Positions 26,418-35,672 of a stretch of DNA of 41,272 bases are shown piece after piece. The translations under genes and the position numbers were made by a program. Each line of letters opens with the position of its first letter. The stretch's first letter is position 1. The stretch is from Bacillota bacterium (GTDB lineage Bacteria; Bacillota; Clostridia; Peptostreptococcales; Anaerovoracaceae): positions 1 through 41,272 of the forward strand of contig JAAVYD010000020.1 in assembly GCA_022790955.1 (NCBI GenBank), read 5' to 3'. Below the pieces are notes generated by a model that was given only the letters and a program-made list of their open reading frames with translations, was not told the DNA's origin and did not search any database.

Positions 26418-27284
26418 ATGGAAGAAAAAATTGAAATCATAGAGATTACAGATCCGAGATATCCTGTAAATCTTAGGAATCTTGATAAATACGCGCCGAC
26501 GAGGCTTTATTGTATTGGAGATACAGGACTTCTTTACAGGAGGTCGGCGGCTGTTGTAGGCGCGAGGAAGGCTTCTTCATACGGAAAATGGGCGTCGAAA
26601 AGCATAGGGCAAAGGTTAGCTGAATATGATGTTGTAACGGTAAGCGGTATGGCTTATGGATGCGATACCGCGGCTCACGAGGGAGCTCTGGAGGCCGGAG
26701 GCGGTACTATAGCAGTGCTTGGTTGCGGTGTAGATATATGTTATCCAAGACAGAATAAGGAACTTATGAAAAAAATCATGGGAAGCGGTCTTGTGATATC
26801 CGAGTTTAAACCAGGAACAAAGCCGTATGCCAGCAATTTTCCCAGGAGAAACCGCATTATAAGCGGGCTTTCAGAGGTTGTAATTGTAGCGGAAGCGAGT
26901 CTTTCAAGCGGCTCTCTGATTACGGCAGGATATGCGGCTGAGCAGGGAAAAACCGTAATGGCTGTGCCGGGAAATATTTCAAATGTTATGAGTATAGGGG
27001 CGAATAAGCTGATACAGGATGGCGCGGCGCCCGTGGCGTGTATTGACGATGTATTGACCGAATTTGGTATCTGCACGAAAAAGAAGCGTAAAAGCAGAGA
27101 GCAGGAGCTTGGAGAAGATGAAAAATCTGTTTTTGAATTTATTAAAAATAACGGTGAAGTGACGACCGATTTTATAGCGGACATGTTGAATAAGCCCGTT
27201 TCTGAGGTAAACGCTTTGGTCAGTATACTCGATATTAAAGGTCTTATTTTAACGTACATGGGTAAAATATGTATTGCAAAGTGA
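26418..27284 (+). CDS. dprA: DNA processing protein DprA
   Basis: DprA binds incoming single-stranded DNA and loads RecA during transformation. The 288-residue product has the Rossmann-type core VVGARKASSYGKWAS, VTVSGMAYGCDTAAH, IAVLGCGVDICYPRQN, FPRRNRIISGLSE, ASLSSGSLITAGYAAEQG and AVPGNISN, and a winged-helix C-terminal domain (SVFEFIKNNGEVTTDFIADM). The sequence does not tell whether the strain is naturally competent. It starts 176 bases after comM; the gap has no gene. A hairpin separates it from topA. Confidence 0.95.
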   Translation: MEEKIEIIEITDPRYPVNLRNLDKYAPTRLYCIGDTGLLYRRSAAVVGARKASSYGKWASKSIGQRLAEYDVVTVSGMAYGCDTAAHEGALEAGGGTIAVLGCGVDICYPRQNKELMKKIMGSGLVISEFKPGTKPYASNFPRRNRIISGLSEVVIVAEASLSSGSLITAGYAAEQGKTVMAVPGNISNVMSIGANKLIQDGAAPVACIDDVLTEFGICTKKKRKSREQELGEDEKSVFEFIKNNGEVTTDFIADMLNKPVSEVNALVSILDIKGLILTYMGKICIAK

Positions 27285-27293
27285 TGTATTTAA

Positions 27294-27327
27294 TCCTATA
27301 ATTTGAATTTATAGGAACAAATTTTTT
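27294..27327 (+). terminator. Hairpin between dprA and topA
   Basis: TCCTATAA (27294-27301) pairs perfectly with TTATAGGA (27309-27316), then ACAAATTTTTTT. The stem is AT-rich, so termination may be partial and topA may still be reached from dprA. Confidence 0.5.
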
Positions 27328-27344
27328 TGAATGAAAGGCAAGTT

Positions 27345-29417
27345 ATGAAGGATAAGGCTTTGGTGATTGTAGAATCACCGTCAAAAGCAAAGACCATCGG
27401 AAAGATATTGGGAAGTAAATACAAGGTGGTTGCTTCGGTAGGTCATGTCAGGGATCTGCCGAAGAGCAAGTTGGGTATAGATGTCGAGGATAATTTTGAG
27501 CCGAAATACATCTCCATAAGAGGCAAGGGAGATGTAATTAAGATGCTTAAAAAAGAGGCTAAGTCTGCTTCTAAAGTATATCTGGCGACAGACCCGGACA
27601 GAGAGGGGGAAGCTATTTCCTGGCATATTGCAAATCTGCTGGGAATAGACGAAAATACTCCATGCAGGATAGAATTTAACGAAATTACAAAAAATGCGGT
27701 CAAGACGGCGATAAAGAATCCCAGAGCCATAGATCTTAAACTGGTAGACGCTCAGCAGGCGAGGCGCGTTTTAGACAGACTGGTGGGATATCAGATCAGC
27801 CCTCTGCTGTGGAGAAAGATCCAGCGCGGACTTTCTGCGGGACGCGTTCAGTCGGCGGCTTTAAAAATACTGTGCGACAAGGAAAAGGTGATTCAGGCGT
27901 TTAAGCCGGAGGAATACTGGACTATCGGGGCTACATTTGAAAAGTCAGGCAAGAAATTTAAAGGCGAGCTTGCTAAATATAATGGAAAAAAGATACGACC
28001 GTCCAATAAAGAGGAATCAGATAGTATAATTGCAGAACTTGAGAAGGGCAGCTATGTTGTAAAGAAAGTCGAGGAAAAAGAGAGAAAGAAGCGGCCTATG
28101 CCGCCTTTTACTACGAGCAGCCTTCAGCAGGAGGCTTCTAATAAGCTGAACTTTAATACAAAAAAGACCATGATGATAGCCCAGCAGCTTTATGAAGGTA
28201 TAGATATCAAGGGTCAGGGAACGACAGGACTTGTTACGTATATAAGAACCGACAGCGTGCGTATATCGGAAGAAGCAAAAGAAATTGTACAAAATATGAT
28301 AATAGATGATTACGGCAGGGAATTTGTGGGAACAAATGTATATGCGAACAAAAAGAAAGAAGTTCAGGATGCACATGAGGCTATAAGACCAAGCAATCCG
28401 CTTCTTAAGCCTGAAGAGATCAAAGATTCCCTTACTAAGGATCAGTTTAATTTATATAATCTTATATGGCGCAGATTTACGGCGAGTCAGATGTCTAACG
28501 CAGTGTTCGACGCAGTGAGCGCGGATATAGAAAACAGCGGTTATACGTTCAGGTCTACCGGTTCAAAGATAAAATTTGAAGGTTATCTTGCCGTTTATGA
28601 TAATAAATCTGAAGAAGATAAAAATCTTATGATCCCTCCTCTCGTTATAGACGAGGTGTTAAAGATATTAAGCCTTAAAGGTGATCAGCATTTTACGCAA
28701 CCTCCGGCAAGATATACGGAAGCAACCCTTGTAAAAGAGATGGAAGAAAAGAATATAGGTCGTCCAAGTACGTATGCGCCGATAGTAGGAACTCTTGCAG
28801 AAAGAAAGTATGTGACAAGAGAAAAGAAAACCCTCGTTCCTACCGAGCTTGGCATTTTGGTAACGGAGCTTATGGAAACGTATTTTAACAATATAGTAGA
28901 CGTGGGCTTTACTGCCGTTATGGAGGATAAGCTGGATTCCATAGAAATAGACGAACTTGACTGGCATAACGTAATATCGGAATTTTATCGGGGGTTTGAG
29001 AAGGATCTTAAAGTAGCGGATGATTCGATAGAAAAGGTCGTAATAGAAGATGTTCCTACAGGAGAGATGTGTCCTGAATGCGGTAAGCCTCTTGTTATTA
29101 AGAGAGGCAGGTTTGGAGATTTTATAGCTTGTTCAGGATATCCGGAGTGCAAAACTACTAAAGCTATTATACACAAGCTGGACGTAAAATGTCCAAAATG
29201 CGGAAACGATATAGTAGTAAGAAGAAGCAAGCGGGGAAAAGTGTTTTACGGCTGTTCGGGGTATCCGGAATGCGACCAGGTATTTTGGAACAAGCCGACA
29301 AATAGGAAGTGTCCTGAATGCGGCTCTGTTATGACCGAAAAGAAAACAAAAAATTATACGCATATATGTTCAAATTCCGAATGTAAGCATACGGAAAATA
29401 TTGAAACTGAACAATGA
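27345..29417 (+). CDS. topA: DNA topoisomerase I
   Basis: TopA relaxes negatively supercoiled DNA through a transient single-strand break. The start is the ATG at 27345 after GAAAGG, giving 690 residues. TOPRIM domain: VIVESPSKAKTIGKILG, VGHVRDLPK, ATDPDREGEAISWH. The active-site tyrosine is in TYIRTDSVRIS, and NIGRPSTYAPIVGTL is another conserved block. Three C-terminal zinc ribbons are intact (CPECGKPLVIKRGRFGDF, CPKCGNDIVVRRSKRGK, CPECGSVMTEKKTKN). In many Firmicutes a tyrosine recombinase gene follows topA before hslV; here hslV starts within 50 bases. Confidence 0.97.
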   Translation: MKDKALVIVESPSKAKTIGKILGSKYKVVASVGHVRDLPKSKLGIDVEDNFEPKYISIRGKGDVIKMLKKEAKSASKVYLATDPDREGEAISWHIANLLGIDENTPCRIEFNEITKNAVKTAIKNPRAIDLKLVDAQQARRVLDRLVGYQISPLLWRKIQRGLSAGRVQSAALKILCDKEKVIQAFKPEEYWTIGATFEKSGKKFKGELAKYNGKKIRPSNKEESDSIIAELEKGSYVVKKVEEKERKKRPMPPFTTSSLQQEASNKLNFNTKKTMMIAQQLYEGIDIKGQGTTGLVTYIRTDSVRISEEAKEIVQNMIIDDYGREFVGTNVYANKKKEVQDAHEAIRPSNPLLKPEEIKDSLTKDQFNLYNLIWRRFTASQMSNAVFDAVSADIENSGYTFRSTGSKIKFEGYLAVYDNKSEEDKNLMIPPLVIDEVLKILSLKGDQHFTQPPARYTEATLVKEMEEKNIGRPSTYAPIVGTLAERKYVTREKKTLVPTELGILVTELMETYFNNIVDVGFTAVMEDKLDSIEIDELDWHNVISEFYRGFEKDLKVADDSIEKVVIEDVPTGEMCPECGKPLVIKRGRFGDFIACSGYPECKTTKAIIHKLDVKCPKCGNDIVVRRSKRGKVFYGCSGYPECDQVFWNKPTNRKCPECGSVMTEKKTKNYTHICSNSECKHTENIETEQ

Positions 29418-29466
29418 TTTTAATACGGATGTCTTTATAAGATATTCGTACATACGGAGGTTTAAA

Positions 29467-30009
29467 GTGGGAAAAGTAGAATTCCATGCGACTACAATAG
29501 TTGCAGTCAAACGCGGTGACGATATATGCATCGGAGGCGACGGGCAGGTGACGATGGGAGAGCATACCATTATGAAGTCGTCTGCAAAGAAAGTAAGGAA
29601 GATATTTAAAAATTCAGTAGTGACAGGATTCGCAGGTTCTGTAGCGGATGCTTTTTCGCTAACGGACATGTTTGAAAAAAAGCTGGAGGAACATTCGGGA
29701 AACCTGAAGCGCGCGGCTGTGGCTATGGCGCAGAAGTGGCGCTCGGATAAAGGTATGAGAAACCTGGAAGCTCTTATGATAGTAGCAGATAAAGACGAGC
29801 TTCTCGTTATTTCCGGGAACGGCGAAGTTATAGTGCCCGATGATCAGTTCGTGGCTATCGGTTCCGGAGGAAATTTCGCTTATGCAGCCGCAAATGCTCT
29901 ATATCATCATACCGATATGTCTGCAGAGGAAATAGTAAGAGAAGCGCTCAATATAGCTTCTTCTATCTGCGTATATACAAATTCAAATATTTCTGTGGAA
30001 AAACTTTAG
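29467..30009 (+). CDS. hslV: ATP-dependent protease peptidase subunit HslV (ClpQ), GTG start
   Basis: HslV is the proteasome-like peptidase that works with the HslU ATPase. The start is a GTG at 29467 chosen because GGAGG ends seven bases before it; the frame is open upstream but has no other signal. The 180-residue product reads GKVEFHATTIVAVKRG, so the catalytic threonine should be exposed after removal of a short leader, then GGDGQVTMG, a conserved lysine in KSSAKKVRKI, VTGFAGSVADA, and FVAIGSGGNFAYAAA. hslU follows 15 bases later. Confidence 0.95.
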   Translation: MGKVEFHATTIVAVKRGDDICIGGDGQVTMGEHTIMKSSAKKVRKIFKNSVVTGFAGSVADAFSLTDMFEKKLEEHSGNLKRAAVAMAQKWRSDKGMRNLEALMIVADKDELLVISGNGEVIVPDDQFVAIGSGGNFAYAAANALYHHTDMSAEEIVREALNIASSICVYTNSNISVEKL

Positions 30010-30024
30010 GAGGAGGCAGCGATA

Positions 30025-31467
30025 ATGGGGAAATTTTATAATCTTACTCCTAAAGAAATCGTAGGAGAACTTGATAAATATATAATAGGTCAGGAAAGCG
30101 CCAAAAAGTCGGTAGCGATAGCGCTGAGAAACAGGCATAGAAGGAATCTGCTGTCAGATGAGATGCGCGAGGAGATTACGCCGAAAAATATTTTGATGAT
30201 AGGACCGACGGGCTGCGGCAAGACCGAGATCGCAAGACGACTTGCCAAAATCATGGAGGCGCCGTTCGTAAAGGTGGAGGCTACTAAGTTTACGGAAGTA
30301 GGTTACGTAGGCAGAGATGTAGATTCTATAGTAAGGGATCTCGTAGAAGCGTCTATCAGGCTTACTAAGCAGCAGAAGATGGAAGAAAAGTATAAGATTG
30401 CCGATGAGATAGTAGAGGATAAAATAGTAGACTCTATGATACCAGGGGGAAGAAATACTAAGAACCGTGGTCAGGAGCAGAGCGATAATCCTTTCGCGTT
30501 TCTTGCTAATATGAATATTCCTGGAATGAATAATTATTTTCCTGCTGCGCAGCAGAATGTTTCCGAGCCTTCCGGTGAAGGCGAGGCTCAGGATGAACTG
30601 GCGAGAGAGCAGGTAAGACAACAGCTTCGAGAGGGTCTGCTTGAAGATCATATGATAGAGATCGAGGTTATAGATACAAAAGCCAATACGATAGATATCG
30701 GCGGAAATGAAAACATGAGCATCAGTATTGGCAGCATTTTCGGCGATATGGTTCCTCAGAAGATGAAAAAAAAGAAAGTAAGGGTCAGCGAAGCGAGAAA
30801 GATATTAAGAGAGCAGGAAGCGCAGAATCTGCTCGATATGGATCAGGTGACGGCGGACGCTGTTGAAAATGCGGAGCAGAACGGTATAGTGTTTATAGAC
30901 GAAATGGATAAGATCGCAGACAGTTCTGAATACGGTCACGGTCCCGGAGTTTCAAGAGAAGGAGTGCAGAGGGATATACTTCCTATTGTAGAGGGCAGCG
31001 TAGTTAATACAAAATATGGTCCTGTCAAGACAGATCATATGCTGTTCATAGGCGCGGGCGCGTTTCATGTGGCTAAGCCGTCGGATCTTATTCCCGAACT
31101 TCAGGGAAGATTTCCTATAAGAGTAGAATTAGAAAATCTTACCAAGGAAGATCTTAAAAAGATTCTGACAGTTCCTAAGAACGCTCTTATCACGCAAAAT
31201 AAACTGCTTCTCGAAACGGAAGGAGTAAACGTGGAATTTACGGAGGACGCTGTTGATGAGATTGCCGAGATTGCTTATATTTCTAATGAAACAAACGAAA
31301 ATATCGGCGCAAGGCGGCTTCATACGGTAATGGAAAAACTTATGGAGGATATATCTTACAGATTGCCCGATCCTGAAATGGAAGATGTGGTGATAGATAA
31401 ATCTTTTGTAATGGAAAAGTTTAAGGATCAGCTTAATCCGGATGATTTAGATAAATATCTGTTATAA
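30025..31467 (+). CDS. hslU: ATP-dependent protease ATPase subunit HslU (ClpY)
   Basis: HslU unfolds substrates and feeds them to HslV. The 480-residue product has LTPKEIVGELDKYIIGQ, Walker A GPTGCGKTEIARRLAK, KVEATKFTEVGYVGRDVDS (pore loop region), the I-domain (about 110-240) with a Gln/Asn-rich insert, Walker B IVFIDEMDKIA, the ELQGRFPIRVEL box and the sensor-2 region ENIGARRLHTVMEKLME. AGGAGG precedes the ATG. codY, often next in Firmicutes, is absent. The stop codon falls inside the end of repeat copy C. Confidence 0.97.
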   Translation: MGKFYNLTPKEIVGELDKYIIGQESAKKSVAIALRNRHRRNLLSDEMREEITPKNILMIGPTGCGKTEIARRLAKIMEAPFVKVEATKFTEVGYVGRDVDSIVRDLVEASIRLTKQQKMEEKYKIADEIVEDKIVDSMIPGGRNTKNRGQEQSDNPFAFLANMNIPGMNNYFPAAQQNVSEPSGEGEAQDELAREQVRQQLREGLLEDHMIEIEVIDTKANTIDIGGNENMSISIGSIFGDMVPQKMKKKKVRVSEARKILREQEAQNLLDMDQVTADAVENAEQNGIVFIDEMDKIADSSEYGHGPGVSREGVQRDILPIVEGSVVNTKYGPVKTDHMLFIGAGAFHVAKPSDLIPELQGRFPIRVELENLTKEDLKKILTVPKNALITQNKLLLETEGVNVEFTEDAVDEIAEIAYISNETNENIGARRLHTVMEKLMEDISYRLPDPEMEDVVIDKSFVMEKFKDQLNPDDLDKYLL

Positions 31468-31618
31468 TCGCCGCACTTGAAATCGTTAAAAAGGAAGCGG
31501 GGAAAATGCGGTGTGACAAGGCGAAAGGACGCAGGCGGGCTTATTGTCCGTCAAGGACGACAACGAAGTCACATAGTGTTTTACCCGCTGAATTTTACCG
31601 ATTTTGAATGTGATGAGT
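31466..31618 (-). repeat. Interspersed element, internally deleted copy C
   Basis: About 153 bp. Both ends match copy B (CGCCGCACTTGAAATCGTT on one side, CCGATTTTGAATG on the other) and the CGGGCTTATTGTCCG region is kept. About 140 bases of the centre, including the AAGAACGTTCTT palindrome, are missing. Its outermost bases overlap the hslU stop codon. An internal deletion with both ends kept is typical of transposon-derived small elements. Confidence 0.8.
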
Positions 31619-31648
31619 ATATGGTAAATTTAACATGTAACATTTAAT

Positions 31649-31686
31649 CCCCGATTTTCATATAATATCAAAATCGGGGGTTTTTA
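31649..31686 (+). terminator. Terminator hairpin that also covers the yunB ribosome-binding site
   Basis: Ten-base perfect GC-containing stem CCCCGATTTT (31649-31658) with AAAATCGGGG (31670-31679), an 11-base loop, then GTTTTTA. It can end transcription from hslU. The G run 31676-31680 is also the only Shine-Dalgarno candidate for the yunB ATG at 31689, so in a longer transcript the hairpin would hide it. Confidence 0.85.
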
Positions 31687-31688
31687 TT

Positions 31689-32555
31689 ATGGGAAGCAGA
31701 CGCAGAAGGAAAAAAAATTTTGCAAGGCGGCGCCGTTTTGCGGGAAAAATAGGGTATGGCGGAAAACATAGATCTGCAGCAAAGGCGACTAATAGTATGA
31801 GGCATGCGTTTATTTCTCAGAAAACGTCGGAAGGACAATCTAAAGAGGCAAAAATACGGATATTCAGCGGAAAAGCAAAACTGATCATCGCTTTGTTTGT
31901 TATCGCTGCAATATTAATATCTTTATTTACGTTTATAGAAAATACCATGAAACCGTCGCTGAACAGCGCGGCAGAGATAAAAACCAGGGAATTTATAGAA
32001 AAGATCGTTATGAATGCAGTGTATACAGTGACAGAAACAGATGAAAAATCCGTTGCACTATCGGAAAATACAGAAAATTTAAGTTTCGCAGGTACTGGAG
32101 ATAATGATATTATAAAGATCAGAGAAACGGAAGTGGGCAATATTTCTTTTGTTTCGTTGAATACTGCACTGCTTAATAAGATAGGTACTCGCATTGCTAA
32201 GATTGTAAATGAAGGAGTTTCTGAAAATTCCGCTCAGTCTGTGCGGATTTCTATGGGAAGTTTGCTCGGCAGTAAATTATTATCGCAGTTTACTCCGCAT
32301 TTGAAGTTTGATATAATTCCCGTAGCTGTAAGTGATGTGAGTTATAAGACTGAATTTGAGAGCGTGGGTATAAATCAGACTAAGTATAAGGTTTATATGA
32401 ATGTTAATACGGAAGCTAAAGTGCTCGTTCCTTTTATGCCGGACAGGATTTCGGCAGAAAGTACAGTGCTGATAGCGGAGGCTGTTATCGTGGGCGATGT
32501 GCCTGATACTTACGCTAATATTCCGCAGGACAGCATGTCCGATTTTATATCGTAG
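31689..32555 (+). CDS. yunB: YunB-like sporulation protein
   Basis: The 288-residue product has a very basic N-terminus (MGSRRRRKKNFARRRR), one membrane helix at about 63-84 (LIIALFVIAAILISLFTFIE), and an extracytoplasmic domain with YunB features: AAEIKTREFIEKIVMNAV, VSLNTALLNKIGTRIAK, VRISMGSLLGSKLLS and the C-terminal AEAVIVGDVPDTYANI. B. subtilis yunB is a sporulation gene expressed in the mother cell, so the organism is likely a spore-former. The start is fixed by the basic N-terminus and the GGGGG eight bases upstream, which lies in the 3' arm of a terminator-like hairpin. Confidence 0.85.
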   Translation: MGSRRRRKKNFARRRRFAGKIGYGGKHRSAAKATNSMRHAFISQKTSEGQSKEAKIRIFSGKAKLIIALFVIAAILISLFTFIENTMKPSLNSAAEIKTREFIEKIVMNAVYTVTETDEKSVALSENTENLSFAGTGDNDIIKIRETEVGNISFVSLNTALLNKIGTRIAKIVNEGVSENSAQSVRISMGSLLGSKLLSQFTPHLKFDIIPVAVSDVSYKTEFESVGINQTKYKVYMNVNTEAKVLVPFMPDRISAESTVLIAEAVIVGDVPDTYANIPQDSMSDFIS

Positions 32556-32624
32556 GATTTTAGCAACATTTAAAAATCCGAATAGTGGATCAGAGATACA
32601 GGAGGATAAATACCCTAATTAAAG

Positions 32625-32646
32625 TTAATCGCTAATAAACGATTAA
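32625..32646. promoter_or_regulatory. Inverted repeat upstream of hflX
   Basis: Perfect seven-base arms TTAATCG (32625-32631) and CGATTAA (32640-32646) with an eight-base spacer. It lies in the 266-base gap between yunB and hflX, which has no gene. It may be an operator or chance AT-rich symmetry. Confidence 0.3.
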
Positions 32647-32821
32647 TGATATTTATACGATAATCGGTATGTATGAAAGCAATTTTGCCGGTAAGTATCC
32701 ATAAAATATATTTATAGAGTATTAATGATAAGGATAAAATCATTAATATTAATGGAAAAAGTTAAAATTATATGCAATGATTAGGCGCAAAGCTGATTAA
32801 TATAGATAATTGGAGAGATAT

Positions 32822-34105
32822 ATGTTTGATTTTAATGAAAATAATGAGGTAATAAGCGGTCATATGTACCGGGCGATTCTTGTGGGAGTCAGTTTTGGTG
32901 AGGATATCACAGCTTCTATGGAAGAACTCGACAGTCTGGCGGAGGCCGCTTATGTGGAGGTGCTCGGTCAGATGGTGCAGCCGAGGGAACGCCCGGATAA
33001 AGCTACTTATATAGGTAAGGGAAAGGTGGAAGAATTAGCGGAGATGTGTGCTAATATGGAAGCAAATACCGTTATATTTAATAACGAACTGTCCGGTATG
33101 CAGCTTCGTAATCTGGAGGATGCGCTGGGTGTTACCGTGCTGGACAGAACAATTCTGATATTAGACATATTTGCAGCGCGAGCTACGTCGAGCGTAGGAA
33201 AACTGCAGGTGGAGTACGCTCAGCTCAGATACAGAATGCCGAGGCTTCTGGGATTCGGAAAATCCCTGTCGCGTACGGGCGGCGGTATAGGCACGAGGGG
33301 ACCAGGCGAAAAGAAACTCGAAACAGACAGAAGGCATATACAGTCCAGGATGGACGAGATAAAGCGGGAAATAAAAGAAACCGAGGTTTCCCGCGGGGTT
33401 CAGAGAAATAAGAGAGAAAAGTCGGAGATTCCCGTGGTGGCTCTCGTGGGCTATACGAACGCAGGAAAGTCAGCTCTTATGAACAGGCTGCTTACGCGCA
33501 GCGAAAAAGAAGGAAAATCTGTTTTTGAAAAAGACATGCTGTTCGCTACTCTCGATGTGTCTCAGAGATGCATTAAACTTGATTCCAACAGGGAATTTAT
33601 TCTGACTGATACAGTAGGATTTGTGAGCAAGCTGCCTCATTCCCTCGTGGAAGCGTTTAAAAGTACGTTGGAGGAGGTTCTGTACGCCGATCTGCTCGTT
33701 CAGGTGGTGGACGTTTCCTCTGAGGACTGTGAATTTAATATGCAGGTAACAAATTCCGTGTTAAAGGAGATAGGCGCGGGGGATATCCCTATGATAGTGG
33801 CGTTTAATAAGATCGACCGCAGGGAAAATAAATATGACATACCTGTAACAAGCAGAGAAAGTATTAGTATATCGGCTAAATACGATATAAATATAGACAT
33901 GCTGGAGGAGAAAATCTGCGATATAATTTTTTCAAATATGAGAAAAGCATCTCTTCTTATACCTTATAATAAGGGCAGTATTTCCTCTTATCTGTGCGAT
34001 AAATGCAGTGTTGCTGCTATGGAATATAAAGACGACGGCACTTATTTTGAAGTAGAATTAAATCCTGCGGATTACAGCAGGCTCACGCAATATATGGTAA
34101 GATAG
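32822..34105 (+). CDS. hflX: GTPase HflX
   Basis: HflX is a ribosome-binding GTPase that splits stalled or hibernating 70S ribosomes after stress. I start at the ATG at 32822 because GGAGAG lies just upstream; product 427 residues. The N-terminal HflX domain has PDKATYIGKGKVEELAE, NNELSGMQLRNLEDA and VLDRTILILDIFAARA, then GGGIGTRGPGEKKLETDRR. The G domain has GYTNAGKSALMNRL (G1), DTVGFVSKLPH (G3) and FNKID (G4). A short C-terminal domain follows. It stands alone between yunB and a decayed region. Confidence 0.95.
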   Translation: MFDFNENNEVISGHMYRAILVGVSFGEDITASMEELDSLAEAAYVEVLGQMVQPRERPDKATYIGKGKVEELAEMCANMEANTVIFNNELSGMQLRNLEDALGVTVLDRTILILDIFAARATSSVGKLQVEYAQLRYRMPRLLGFGKSLSRTGGGIGTRGPGEKKLETDRRHIQSRMDEIKREIKETEVSRGVQRNKREKSEIPVVALVGYTNAGKSALMNRLLTRSEKEGKSVFEKDMLFATLDVSQRCIKLDSNREFILTDTVGFVSKLPHSLVEAFKSTLEEVLYADLLVQVVDVSSEDCEFNMQVTNSVLKEIGAGDIPMIVAFNKIDRRENKYDIPVTSRESISISAKYDINIDMLEEKICDIIFSNMRKASLLIPYNKGSISSYLCDKCSVAAMEYKDDGTYFEVELNPADYSRLTQYMVR

Positions 34106-34542
34106 TGAATTAAAATCTGTATTATGAAAATATTTATAAATGATTTCATAATAGGTTTATAAAATCATAAGAAAAGTTGTTTGTTGTGAAATTTTAATAG
34201 CATTATTCAATGTAATGTGTTATAATTTTATAGTCAGATGGTGAATTGAACGCATAAATTTTAGATGTTCTTTTTTAATAATGATAATAATCTTAGAGTC
34301 AGTTGATTTTAAATCGTTTAATTATCTATATTTGTAAAATAGTCTATTAAATTGAAGTTTTTTAGAATCTGATTAATAATATTATATTTGCAGTAAATTT
34401 CGGAAATTGGGGGGGGGTACTATTTACAGTACCCCTTTCACAGATATACGGAAACTTTTATTTTAACGAGTGATTATGTTTTAATGTTTTTAACATGATA
34501 AAAAATTAATCCCCCTAACGAAATTTAAAAAATGGTTTTTAA
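34106..34542. other. AT-rich gap with hairpins and a nine-G tract
   Basis: No gene is seen in this stretch. After hflX a ten-base inverted repeat (TATTATGAAA at 34120-34129 with TTTCATAATA at 34144-34153) may be a weak terminator; it has no T-run. Further on, a run of nine G (34409-34417) begins a hairpin GGGGTACT/AGTACCCC (34414-34435), with a CCCCC tract near 34511-34515. The hairpin is GC-rich in an otherwise AT-rich gap and lies about 110 bases before the acyltransferase. Confidence 0.5.
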
Positions 34543-35598
34543 GTGAGTATGGTGGATATGAAAATACAATATAAACGTATTGCAGAACTGGATTATTTTA
34601 ACGTTATCGCGTGTTTGGCTGTGATATTGATTCATGTTTTGGGCATAGGGATAGCGGAGTTAGACCCGAAGTCGTTTCAAATGGCGGTAATATATATTCC
34701 GTGGCGTTTATCTCAATTTGTTGTTTCTGCATTTTTATTCAGCGGCGCTGCAAAAATGTCGCTTAGCTTCAATAGCTCATTTGAATTAAGTTATGGTAAA
34801 TATGTTATAGAACGATGCAGAAATATTTTGCTGCCGTATATGATATTTTCCGTTATTTATTATGTTGTGTTCATAAAGATAGGGTATATTAGAGGATCTT
34901 TCAGTGAGCTTTTCAGCGGAATAATAACAGGCGGGATATCGGGGCATTTTTATTATATAATTGTGGTCATGCAGTTTTATCTGCTGCGTCCGGTATGGAA
35001 AAAAATAGTTTATTGCATCCCGTGGTATATATCTGTTTTATGCGCGGCTTTGTTCTCGTTTTTTACGGCGAAAGCAGGGTATGTTCTGCAGCTGTTCGAT
35101 ATAAATTTTATTTATACGGATAAAGTATTTCTTCTGTATATATATTTCTGGATAGCAGGTTTATATGCAGGCAGGTATTATGAGCGGCTGTACGGCAGCC
35201 TGAAGGATAACAGTAGAGCTGTTTACGCTTCGGGCGTCTTTGTGCTGATATGCGTGTTTCTGGCGTATATTCAATTTGCTTATAAAATACGTATATTTGA
35301 GCTTGATAATTTTAAACTGATAACTGATACTTTATCTATATTCATTCTTCTTGAAGTAAGTATTGCTATAAATAGTAAAAGATAATCTTTTTTTATTAAA
35401 ATAATCGAAAAGATTAATGCGTCTTCGTATTTTGTATATTTATGCCACAGTCTGTTTATAACCGTGCTTACATTTGAAATGCAGATTTCGGGCGTTGGGG
35501 ATATAAAAACATTGCTTTTGGCAAGGCTTTTTATAGGTTATACTGCGCCGTTTGTTTTATATTTTATTTATAAACAGAGCAAAAAGATATTAATATAA
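34543..35598 (+). pseudogene. Acyltransferase-3 family membrane protein interrupted by one in-frame TAA
   Basis: The first 280 codons encode an acyltransferase_3 (OafA/WecH-like) membrane protein: RIAELDYFNVIACLAVILIH (first helix, conserved His), then FLFSGAAKMS and several more hydrophobic segments. A TAA at 35383-35385 stops it after NSKR. The same frame then stays open for 70 further codons (KIIEKINASSYFVYLCHSLF to SKKILI), which carry the last two helices expected of the family. The full length would be about 350 residues, normal for these enzymes, which acylate surface sugars. So it is a nonsense-mutated gene, a read-through case, or a base error. The start is uncertain: GTG 34543, ATG 34549 or ATG 34558. 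Confidence 0.75.
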
Positions 35599-35672
35599 AT
35601 ACTGATTAAAAAGCTCATCGCATAACGAATTTTTTAGAAAATGTACTATAAAAAATATGCCTGATAAGTTAT

